Both the position numbers and the translations under genes were made by a program. Source: DASVAL01 sp035649575 (GTDB lineage Bacteria; Planctomycetota; UBA1135; UBA2386). Taken from it: DNA of 5,307 nt. Below, piece by piece: positions 1-5,307 of the stretch. The stretch's first letter is position 1. Each line of letters opens with the position of its first letter. The notes beneath the pieces are model-generated. The model was not told the DNA's origin. It searched no databases and worked only from the letters and a program-made list of their open reading frames with translations. The stretch lies in assembly GCA_035649575.1 (NCBI GenBank), contig DASRJH010000073.1:1-5307 (forward strand). The letters are read 5' to 3'.

Positions 1-1455
1 GGCGACCGGCTCGCCGTTCGCATCGCCGACGACGCCGCGCAGCGAGAACCCGCCGGGCAGCACGAGCTCGACCTCGTCCGGCGTCGGGGACGTCACGCCG
101 ACTCGGGCGGGCAGCGTCCTCGCGCCGTCGAGCGTCGCGGAGAGCTCGTAGGAGCCGTGCAGCAGCACCTGCAGCTCGAAGCGGCCGGCGGCGTCCGCGG
201 TCGCAGGGGCCGGGTGCGGTGTCCAGCCTCGCACTCCGCTGCTGAAGCCGCTGCCTCGCGCGGTCACGGCCGCACCGGCGGCCGGCGAGCCGTCGCCTCG
301 CCGCACGATGCCGCGCAGCGCGACCGGCGTTTCGAGTACCAGCTTCGCGACGCCGTCCGGCACGAGCGTCAGCATCGTGCGAGCGCTCAGCCGCGACGCC
401 TTGGTTGCCCTCGCGACGACCGGCAGCAGCTCGAACGTCGCGGTCGCGACGCCGTCGCGATCGGTGCGCAGCTCGGCCAACGGCGCGACCGGCGTCAGCG
501 CATGTCGCTGGTACTGCTCCAGGATCTCGACGGTCACGGTCGCGCCGGCGACGGGCCGATCGTCGACGTCGACGACGAGGAAGCGCGCGAGCCACGGCGC
601 GACCTTCAGCGGCTGCTCGGGCGGCGCGTCGCTGGGAGGAGGTGCGATGACTGCGCGCGGCACCGGTGCAGCTTCGCGGTCGGGCGCGGCGTTCGCGTTC
701 TCGTCCGCACCCGCCGGCGCGGCGACGATCGGAGCAGCGGCGGCGGGCTCGGAGCGTGCGATCGCCGGCGGCGCGTCGAGCAGCATCGGCACCGTGAACG
801 CCGCGGCGATCAACAGCGCGGCGGCGACCATCAACTTCGTCTTCATCGCGACTCCGAGCACGAGCAGTGCGCCGCCGCTCGCGGCAGCGGCTAGAACGGT
901 GTCCTCACGATTCGCCAGCAGCGCGAGGGCGCCGCTGCACCGCGACCGCTCGCCGTACTTCGCGTCGAGCTGCGCGCGCAGCCGTTCGAGCCCGCGCTGC
1001 AGCCGCGAGCGCACCGTGTTGTGCGGCACGCCCAGCTCCACTGCGATCTGCTCCGGCGACAGACCGCGCCAGTAGCGCAGCACGATCGCGGAACGGAACG
1101 GCTCGTCGAGCGCGCGCACCGCGTTCGCGACCGCGGCGGCGGTGTCGGCGGCCTCGGCGACGCGCGCGGGATCAGCGGCGGCGTCGACGTCGCCGCGGGC
1201 GACGATCGCTTCGCGCGCGCGGCGGTTGCTGCCGTCGCGGCGCCATCGCAGCGCGAGCCGCCGCACGGTGCCGGCGAGCCACGGCCCGAGCCGGCGCGCG
1301 GCGTCGGGGCGCGCCAGCGCGGCGGCATGCGCTTCCTGCAGCGCGTCGTCGCCATCGGCACCGAGCAGGCTCTGCGCGAGCGCACGCAGCGCGCGCCCTT
1401 CCGCGAGCAGCTGCTCGGCCTTCACGGGGTCGCGCGCATCCTGCATACGCTCCAT
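1..1455 (-). CDS. ECF-type sigma factor fused to a membrane segment and carboxypeptidase-regulatory-like repeats (3' end beyond the window)
   Basis: An uninterrupted frame of 485 codons runs from ATG at 1455 to the first base of the window, so the C-terminus is missing. Residues about 13-85 resemble a divergent sigma region 2 (GDDALQEAHAAAL, then PWLAGTVRRLALRWRR). Residues 108-165 are a clear sigma region 4 with the helix-turn-helix (FRSAIVLRYW, SPEQIAVELGVPHNTVRS, RLQRGLERLR). Residues 204-226 (MKTK followed by an Ala/Leu/Ile-rich stretch) form a transmembrane or signal-like segment; the preceding residues 187-203 are also hydrophobic, so topology is less certain than in the neighbouring paralogue. 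An Ala/Pro linker (about 228-285) leads into beta repeats: RPVAGATVTVE near 300, a GxVxxGDGSPAAGA unit at 379-443 ending in TADAAGRFEL, and a third unit cut by the window edge (GVVGDANGEPVA). The inferred role is promoter selection by a membrane-tethered sigma factor; the target genes are unknown. ATG at 1446 is an alternative start with GGAG only 3 nt upstream. Confidence 0.85.
   Translation of the reverse strand, partial: MERMQDARDPVKAEQLLAEGRALRALAQSLLGADGDDALQEAHAAALARPDAARRLGPWLAGTVRRLALRWRRDGSNRRAREAIVARGDVDAAADPARVAEAADTAAAVANAVRALDEPFRSAIVLRYWRGLSPEQIAVELGVPHNTVRSRLQRGLERLRAQLDAKYGERSRCSGALALLANREDTVLAAAASGGALLVLGVAMKTKLMVAAALLIAAAFTVPMLLDAPPAIARSEPAAAAPIVAAPAGADENANAAPDREAAPVPRAVIAPPPSDAPPEQPLKVAPWLARFLVVDVDDRPVAGATVTVEILEQYQRHALTPVAPLAELRTDRDGVATATFELLPVVARATKASRLSARTMLTLVPDGVAKLVLETPVALRGIVRRGDGSPAAGAAVTARGSGFSSGVRGWTPHPAPATADAAGRFELQVLLHGSYELSATLDGARTLPARVGVTSPTPDEVELVLPGGFSLRGVVGDANGEPVA
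844..855 (-). promoter_or_regulatory. Possible internal ribosome-binding site and in-frame ATG at the sigma/membrane junction
   Basis: On the minus strand GGAG (855-852) precedes an in-frame ATG (846-844) by 5 nt. This ATG is codon 204 of the sigma fusion and begins MKTK plus a hydrophobic run, which looks like the N-terminus of a membrane or exported protein. An AIA motif at residues 230-232 could be a signal-peptidase site. The spacing is what one expects of a working Shine-Dalgarno, and it is better than anything in front of the N-terminal start at 1455. Whether it is used is inference; GGAG also occurs by chance in GC-rich DNA. Confidence 0.4.
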
Positions 1456-1702
1456 GTTGCAGCAGAGCCCGTCGCGGACTCCGGAGGGCGCAGTTTCCCA
1501 CGGAATCAGCCGGTGGCCACGCCGCACGCGAAGGAGATCGCCTGGATCGAGGTGCGCTGGCCCGCGCCAGGCAGGACTCAGCGCTACGCAGCCGGCTCGG
1601 CGGCGTGTACGACGTGGTTGAAGGCGCCGCGGAAGTCGGGTCACGCGCTGACGTCGCGGCGTTCGCTCGGCGGGCGAAGGGTCTTCCCCGTCTCCGGATC
1701 CC
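1456..1702. other. Intergenic region between the two sigma fusions, no gene seen
   Basis: These 247 bases separate the stop of the upstream fusion from the start of the downstream paralogue. Open frames cross it but none has a recognisable protein or a composition like its neighbours. I see no U-tract terminator. A weak inverted repeat (TTCGC at 1662-1666, GCGAA at 1674-1678, 7-nt loop) lies 25-40 bases past the upstream stop. Closer to the downstream gene, the minus strand reads TGGGAAACT (1500-1492), faintly like the GGAAC -35 element of ECF promoters, and an 8-bp palindrome CTCCGGAG sits at 1479-1486. No -10 element at proper spacing is convincing. The gap is long enough for a separate promoter, but none is demonstrated. 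Confidence 0.5.
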
Positions 1703-4700
1703 TCACTTCGGAACCGTGCACACGACGCGAACGTCGACTCCGCCCGCACCGACGACGACCTCGGCGCTGCCTCGCCGTCCGCTCTGGTCATTTGCGCTCA
1801 CGCCGTAGCGCCCCGGGGCGAGACCGTCGATGCGCACCGGCGAGCCTTCGAACCGCACGCTGTCCATGGTCGCGACCTCGCCGTGCGCGGCGTCCAGACG
1901 GCGCACGCCGACGAAGCCCGTGGTGATGCCCTCGACCTCGACGCGCACAGCGCCCTCTCCCGAGCGCAGCGGGAACTCGAAGCCATCGAGGTCGCGTTCG
2001 CCGATCGTGATGCGCGCCATGCGCGAACGCCCCGCACGATCCGCCACATCGACGATCGTCGAACCGACCCCGAGCCCCGTGAGCTCGAACGTGAGGTCCG
2101 CGCGCACGCTCGCGCGGGAAACTCGGCCGTCCGCGCGGTGCGCCATCACGACGAGCCCCGCGGCGTCGGTGGCGCCGGTGATGCGCCCGCGCAGCGCGAC
2201 GCCGAGTCCCATCGTGGGCTGCACCTCGAGCGTGCCCGGCCCCTTGGCGACGACGAACGGACCGAACACGACCTCGGGGCGATCGGCGTGCTGCAAACGC
2301 AGCCGCTGTTCGCCCGCGGGCACCGCGTCGATGCGGAACCGGCCGGTGGCGTCCGTCGCCGGACCTTCGTTCGGCCGCAGCCGCGGATCCGCGGTCGCGA
2401 GCGCGACGGTGACGCCGGCGAGAGGCTGCCCGGAAGCGGCATCGCGCACGACGCCCTCGACGCGCGTGCCCGCTGCCAATCGCACGACGTTCTGGTCGGC
2501 GACGGGATCGGACACCGGTTCGGCGACGAGCCGCGCCGGCGCGTAGCCCGGCGCCGTGATCACGACCGCAAGCTTGGACCCCGCCGGCAGCCGCCAGTCG
2601 GCCACGCGCCAGCGGCCGTCCGCAGCCTGGAACGCGACCGGATCGAGGAACACCGGCCGATCGCGGTTCCCTTCGATCGAGACCTGGAACGCCGCGACGG
2701 GCTCGCCGGTCGCGTCGTCGACGACGCGGCCCGCGACCGCGAGCGCGCGCGCCATCCGCAGCGTGGTCTCGGCGACCGCGCCGCCGACGAACGCGAACTC
2801 GGCGCGCGCGTAGCCCTCGTGGTGTGCGAACAGCGTGCACGGATCCGGCGGCAGCCCCGTCACCTCGAAGTTGCCGGCGGCGTCGCTGTCGCTGCGCGAG
2901 CCCACGGAGCGTTCGTTCATCGCGGCACCCTGCCGCTCGCAGTAGACCGACGCGCCCGCGACCGGCTGACCCGCGCCGTCGACGACCTGGCCGCGGATCG
3001 CGTAGCCCTTCGCGAGCGCGATCACGACCTCGCCCTTCACCTCGCGCGCGTCGATCGTGCGGCGCGCGCTGACACAGCCGAAGCGCTGCACGACGACGTC
3101 GACGGGCCGCGACGGCAGGTCGGCGACGAGGAAGCGGCCGTCCGCCTGCGTGACGCCGAGCCGCGTCCAGCCGCTCATCGGATTCGGCACGAGATGCACC
3201 GACGCACCCGCGATCGGCGCGCAGTCCGCGTCGACGACGCGCAGCTCGACGACGAGCCCCGGCAGCAGCACGATCGCGACCGGCTCCTCGCCGGGCACGG
3301 CCGTCGCGTGCCCTTCCTGGAACCCGCTCTTCTTCGCGGTCACCTCCTGGCGTTCGCCGCGGGCGCCGTCGATCACGAACTTGCCGTCGGCATCGGTGTC
3401 GACGCCGTGAATCGCACCCGATGCCCGCACCGTCGCACCGGCGACCGGCTGCTGGTTCGCATCGACGACGCGCCCTGCGAGCGAAGCGCCCGGCTGCAGC
3501 TCGACGTCGAACTCGTGCCGCATCGCATCGGCGGGCAGGTAGCCCTCAACGAGCCGCGTGCGGAAACCGGGCGCGCGCACGAGCAGCGGATAGCCCGGCG
3601 CAGGCACTCTCATCTCGTAGCGGCCCGCGGCGTCGGTTGCGACCTCGGTCTCGGGCCACAGGTTGACGTCGAGGCGCGCACCCGCGATCGCGCTGCCGTC
3701 GCGCGTGTGCACGCGGCCGAACAACACGCGGTCGAGCGGCAGCACGGAGACCTTCAGCACCACATCGCGCTGCTCGGGCACGACGAGTTCCGGCGTGCAC
3801 CAGAGCTTGCACGGTTGCCGCGGTGCCGCAACCGCGACCATGCCGGGCGCCGCGCGCGCGGGGCCACGCCACGTGAAGATGCCCTGCTCGTCGCACACCA
3901 ACGCGAACGTCGACTCCGGCGATCCCGTCGCCACGAAGCCCGCGAACCACTGCAGCGTCAATGCGAGGCCCGGGTACGGCACGCCCTTGTTCGAGACCTG
4001 GCCGCGCACCGTGAGATCGGCCGCGAGCGCGGGCACACGCAGGTTCTCTGGCATCGGTGCTTGCACCGCGGTCGCGCTCGCCGCGCCGGGTGCGGCGGCC
4101 GCGGGTGCCGCTGCCGCAGGCCTGCCGTCGTCGGCCGGCGACGGCGCCGCGACGTCCGGGTCCTCGCGCAGCCACCACAGACCGACGCAACACGCGAGGA
4201 CCGCGGCGACCGCCGCTCCGACCTTGCCCTTCGTCATCATGAGGATCCCCCACTCCGGGAGGTGCCCGCCGCGGCCGAAGCCGGCGAACGGCGCGAGCGC
4301 CCCGATCCACTGGCTGCGGTCGCCGAAGTCGGCGTCGAGCCGTTCGCGCAGCATCGCGAGCCCGCGCTTGAGCTGCGACCTCACGGTCGCCGCCGGCAGC
4401 GCGAGCCGTTCGGCGATCGCGCTCGGCGACTGTTCCTCCCAGTACCGCAGCAGCACGACGCCGCGATACGGCTGCGGCAGCGCGAGCACGGCGTGCACGA
4501 CGCGGCACCGCTGCTCCTCCGACTGCAGCACCTCGGCCGCCGACGGCGCGGCGCCGGCGACCGCCGCGTGCACGCGCAGCCGCGCCTCGCGACGCGCTGC
4601 GCGCAGGCGGTCGAGGCTGAGGTTGCGCGCGATGCGCGCGAGCCACGAATCGGGCTGCCGCGGCGCCGCGCCCTCCGCCTGCCACGCGCGCACCAGCGCT

Positions 4701-4819
4701 TCCTGCATCACGTCGTCCTCGCCGTCGCGGCCGCGCAGCAGCGCGCGCACGATCGGCCGCAGGAAGCGGTGCTGCGCAAGCATCGCCTCGGGGGACAGGG
4801 ACGGAGGGTTCGACGGCAT
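1703..4819 (-). CDS. Membrane-tethered ECF-type sigma factor with about nine carboxypeptidase-regulatory-like repeats (complete)
   Basis: This 1038-residue protein starts at ATG 4819 and ends at TGA 1705-1703. Residues about 15-80 are sigma region 2: EDDVMQEALVRAW (regions 2.1/2.2) and SWLARIARNLSLDRLRAARR (regions 2.3/2.4, -10 recognition). Residues 105-162 are sigma region 4 with its DNA-binding helix-turn-helix (LPQPYRGVVLLRYWEE, SAIAERLALPAATVRSQLKR). A usual ECF sigma factor is about 160-200 residues and would end near here. Instead TKGK (196-199) precedes a single transmembrane helix (about 200-217), then REDPD. The charge pattern puts the sigma module in the cytoplasm and the rest outside. 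After an Ala/Pro linker (221-268), beta-sandwich repeats fill 269-1032. I infer a one-piece, surface-sensing or proteolytically released sigma factor; ligand and regulon are unknown. An in-frame GTG at 4885 would add 22 Arg-rich residues unlike any sigma N-terminus, so ATG 4819 is preferred, although neither start has a clear Shine-Dalgarno sequence. Methionine 13 (4783) is a further alternative. Confidence 0.88.
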   Translation of the reverse strand: MPSNPPSLSPEAMLAQHRFLRPIVRALLRGRDGEDDVMQEALVRAWQAEGAAPRQPDSWLARIARNLSLDRLRAARREARLRVHAAVAGAAPSAAEVLQSEEQRCRVVHAVLALPQPYRGVVLLRYWEEQSPSAIAERLALPAATVRSQLKRGLAMLRERLDADFGDRSQWIGALAPFAGFGRGGHLPEWGILMMTKGKVGAAVAAVLACCVGLWWLREDPDVAAPSPADDGRPAAAAPAAAAPGAASATAVQAPMPENLRVPALAADLTVRGQVSNKGVPYPGLALTLQWFAGFVATGSPESTFALVCDEQGIFTWRGPARAAPGMVAVAAPRQPCKLWCTPELVVPEQRDVVLKVSVLPLDRVLFGRVHTRDGSAIAGARLDVNLWPETEVATDAAGRYEMRVPAPGYPLLVRAPGFRTRLVEGYLPADAMRHEFDVELQPGASLAGRVVDANQQPVAGATVRASGAIHGVDTDADGKFVIDGARGERQEVTAKKSGFQEGHATAVPGEEPVAIVLLPGLVVELRVVDADCAPIAGASVHLVPNPMSGWTRLGVTQADGRFLVADLPSRPVDVVVQRFGCVSARRTIDAREVKGEVVIALAKGYAIRGQVVDGAGQPVAGASVYCERQGAAMNERSVGSRSDSDAAGNFEVTGLPPDPCTLFAHHEGYARAEFAFVGGAVAETTLRMARALAVAGRVVDDATGEPVAAFQVSIEGNRDRPVFLDPVAFQAADGRWRVADWRLPAGSKLAVVITAPGYAPARLVAEPVSDPVADQNVVRLAAGTRVEGVVRDAASGQPLAGVTVALATADPRLRPNEGPATDATGRFRIDAVPAGEQRLRLQHADRPEVVFGPFVVAKGPGTLEVQPTMGLGVALRGRITGATDAAGLVVMAHRADGRVSRASVRADLTFELTGLGVGSTIVDVADRAGRSRMARITIGERDLDGFEFPLRSGEGAVRVEVEGITTGFVGVRRLDAAHGEVATMDSVRFEGSPVRIDGLAPGRYGVSANDQSGRRGSAEVVVGAGGVDVRVVCTVPK
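1724..4015 (-). repeat. Protein-level tandem array of carboxypeptidase-regulatory-like beta repeats
   Basis: Residues 269-1032 of the complete fusion contain about nine diverged units of 55-90 residues, beginning near residues 269, 367, 447, 525, 608, 695, 787, 876 and 958. Typical units carry a strand like GRVVDANQQPVAGATV, a TDADGKF or TDATGRF turn, and an aromatic-containing closing strand (APGY, KSGF, HEGY). This is the pattern of CarboxypepD_reg / transthyretin-like domains, which usually occur outside the cytoplasm and often in carbohydrate-binding or cell-surface proteins. The last two units (876 onward) have lost the PVAGA signature. The DNA copies are strongly diverged, so this is an old domain expansion and not a recent DNA duplication; short echoes such as GTCGTCGACGAC come from the recurrent VVDD/VVDA motif. 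Confidence 0.75.
4235..4251 (-). promoter_or_regulatory. Possible internal ribosome-binding site and in-frame ATG ATG at the sigma/membrane junction
   Basis: The minus strand has a G-rich stretch (GGGGGA, 4251-4246) five bases before ATG ATG (4240-4235), codons 194-195 of the fusion. The second Met starts MTKGK followed directly by the transmembrane helix. The purine run is a poorer match to the Shine-Dalgarno consensus than the GGAG at the equivalent place in the downstream paralogue, but the position is the same: immediately before a Lys-bearing n-region. Internal initiation here would give a membrane-anchored repeat protein of about 845 residues without the sigma module. This use is inferred. 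Confidence 0.3.
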
Positions 4820-4841
4820 CGGGGAACGCAGGGCCAGACGT

Positions 4842-4858
4842 CGCTCGCGCCGCGAGCG
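4842..4858. repeat. Short perfect inverted repeat upstream of the complete sigma fusion
   Basis: CGCTCGC (4842-4848) and GCGAGCG (4852-4858) form a 7-bp perfect stem with a 3-nt loop, 22 bases before the chosen ATG at 4819. It could fold in the 5' leader and affect translation, or act as a protein-binding dyad. In such GC-rich DNA, stems of this length also arise by chance. If the GTG at 4885 were the true start, the repeat would lie inside the coding region. Confidence 0.35.
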
Positions 4859-4899
4859 TTGCACAATCCCGCCGCGCAGGCGCACCGCACAGGCTAGCG

Positions 4900-4939
4900 G
4901 GCCGGGATCCGCGAGGGATTCGCCAAATGATCCCCGGCC
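4900..4939 (-). terminator. Candidate hairpin just after yaeQ
   Basis: GGCCGGGATC (4900-4909) is complementary to GATCCCCGGCC (4929-4939) apart from one bulged base, giving a 10-bp stem with a 19-nt loop that starts 9 bases after the yaeQ stop codon. The position suits a transcription end or a 3' stabilising structure for yaeQ. No run of T follows on the minus strand, so it is not a classical intrinsic terminator, and the loop is long. If it does terminate, the sigma fusion must have its own promoter in the rest of this 129-bp gap, where I see no convincing -35/-10 pair. Confidence 0.35.
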
Positions 4940-4948
4940 ACGGCGACG

Positions 4949-5307
4949 TCAGGCCGGCGGCAGCAGCGGCCCGGCCGGGAGCGCCGCGTCGATCGCTTCG
5001 CCGCCGGCGACGACCGTCACGCGGCCCTCGAGGCGCGACAGGTTCCAGCGGTTGTTGCGATCGAGCCGCGCACCGAGCGCGTCGAGCAGGTCCCCCGGCA
5101 CCTCGACGACGACGATCTCGTCCGCGCGGTGCACGCCCGCCTTCGCGCAGCGCTGCCGCAGCAGGTCGGGCCGCTTGTGACAGTACACGACGACGCGCGC
5201 GCCGAGCTTCGCGGCGCGGTGCAGGCGGTCGGGCGCCGGCGAGCCGACGTCGATCCACGTCAGCACGCGGCCGTCGCCGGTGCGCTGCCAGACGGCGGGC
5301 TCGTCCG
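4949..5307 (-). CDS. yaeQ: YaeQ family protein, C-terminal part (5' end beyond the window)
   Basis: The frame enters at the right window edge and gives 118 residues before TGA at 4951-4949. A GTG at 5266 is only an internal Val: the frame continues upstream as DEPAVWQRTGDGR followed by VLTWIDVGSP, which is the YaeQ signature (DEPxLW...WIDVGxP). Then come RLHRAAKLGARVVVYCHKR, the conserved helix and strand ending in the vvVY segment, and a C-terminal RNNRWNLSRLEGRVTVV block matching the family's last strands. YaeQ proteins are about 180 residues, so roughly the N-terminal third is missing. Their fold is described as a variant of the PD-(D/E)XK nuclease superfamily, but the biochemical role is not established. 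It precedes the sigma fusion on the same strand with a 129-bp gap and a hairpin between, so co-transcription is doubtful. The family assignment is from memory of the motif. Confidence 0.82.
   Translation of the reverse strand, partial: DEPAVWQRTGDGRVLTWIDVGSPAPDRLHRAAKLGARVVVYCHKRPDLLRQRCAKAGVHRADEIVVVEVPGDLLDALGARLDRNNRWNLSRLEGRVTVVAGGEAIDAALPAGPLLPPA

Noticed and set aside
891..1385. A 164-codon minus-strand open frame within the partial sigma gene.
   Set aside because: It is in a different frame from the true sigma frame, which runs from 1455 to base 1 and carries sigma-4 and repeat motifs; this one has only Arg/Ser/Ala-rich sequence.
1492..1500. TGGGAAACT as an ECF -35 element for autoregulation of the partial sigma gene.
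   Set aside because: No matching -10 element lies at the usual spacing and the same motif is not found upstream of the other paralogue.
1662..1678. Inverted repeat after the complete sigma fusion as a terminator.
   Set aside because: Only a 5-bp stem, with no T tract; expected by chance in this composition.
157..1926. Several plus-strand open frames of 80-313 codons across the partial sigma gene and the intergenic gap.
   Set aside because: All are Arg/Ala/Ser-rich, low-complexity translations antisense to a continuous minus-strand sigma-repeat frame; none has a domain or a supported start.
1883..4897. A 1004-codon open frame on the plus strand, antisense to the complete sigma fusion.
   Set aside because: It mirrors the codon structure of the minus-strand gene in GC-rich DNA where stop codons are rare. 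Its product is dominated by Arg, His, Asp and Ala with no recognisable domain or hydrophobic core, while the opposite strand has clear sigma and repeat domains.
3546..5258. A 570-codon minus-strand open frame overlapping yaeQ and the sigma module in another frame.
   Set aside because: Extremely Arg/Ala-rich, no known motifs, and it crosses two genes with convincing protein families and the gap between them.
4949..5266. A 105-residue protein starting at GTG 5266 as a complete small gene.
   Set aside because: The frame stays open to the window edge and the extra residues (DEPAVWQ...) match the conserved YaeQ core, so GTG 5266 is an internal Val.

Overview
The window is very GC-rich (roughly 70% by eye) and its genes strongly prefer G or C at the third codon position. 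Every gene I can support lies on the minus strand. The reading order, from the right edge leftwards, is the C-terminal part of a YaeQ-family protein (4949-5307), a complete 1038-residue sigma-factor fusion (1703-4819), and the first 485 residues of a second, paralogous sigma-factor fusion (1-1455), which runs off the left edge. I see no RNA genes, CRISPR array, transposon or phage genes.

The two fusions share one layout: an ECF-type sigma-70 module (regions 2 and 4), a short conserved post-sigma-4 block, a Lys-bearing hydrophobic segment, an Ala/Pro linker, and then a chain of carboxypeptidase-regulatory-like (CarboxypepD_reg / Ig-like beta) repeats with the signature GxVxDxxGxPVAGA...TDxxGxF. 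ECF sigma factors fused in this way to a membrane segment and such repeats suggest an uncultured, high-GC member of the Planctomycetota. That placement is inferred from family knowledge, and other high-GC phyla such as Myxococcota cannot be excluded.

The likely working model is that the sigma module is held at the inner face of the membrane by its own transmembrane helix, with the beta-repeat region outside. One polypeptide would then combine transcription factor, tether and possible sensor, and no separate anti-sigma gene is visible. In both paralogues an in-frame ATG sits exactly at the start of the transmembrane segment, behind a purine-rich (gene 1: GGAG) ribosome-binding-like sequence, whereas the N-terminal starts have no convincing one. 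Each locus may therefore yield, or may have arisen from, two products: a soluble sigma factor and a separate membrane or exported repeat protein.

The gaps are 129 bp (yaeQ to the complete fusion, holding two inverted repeats) and 247 bp (between the two fusions, with no gene seen). yaeQ is probably only a positional neighbour.
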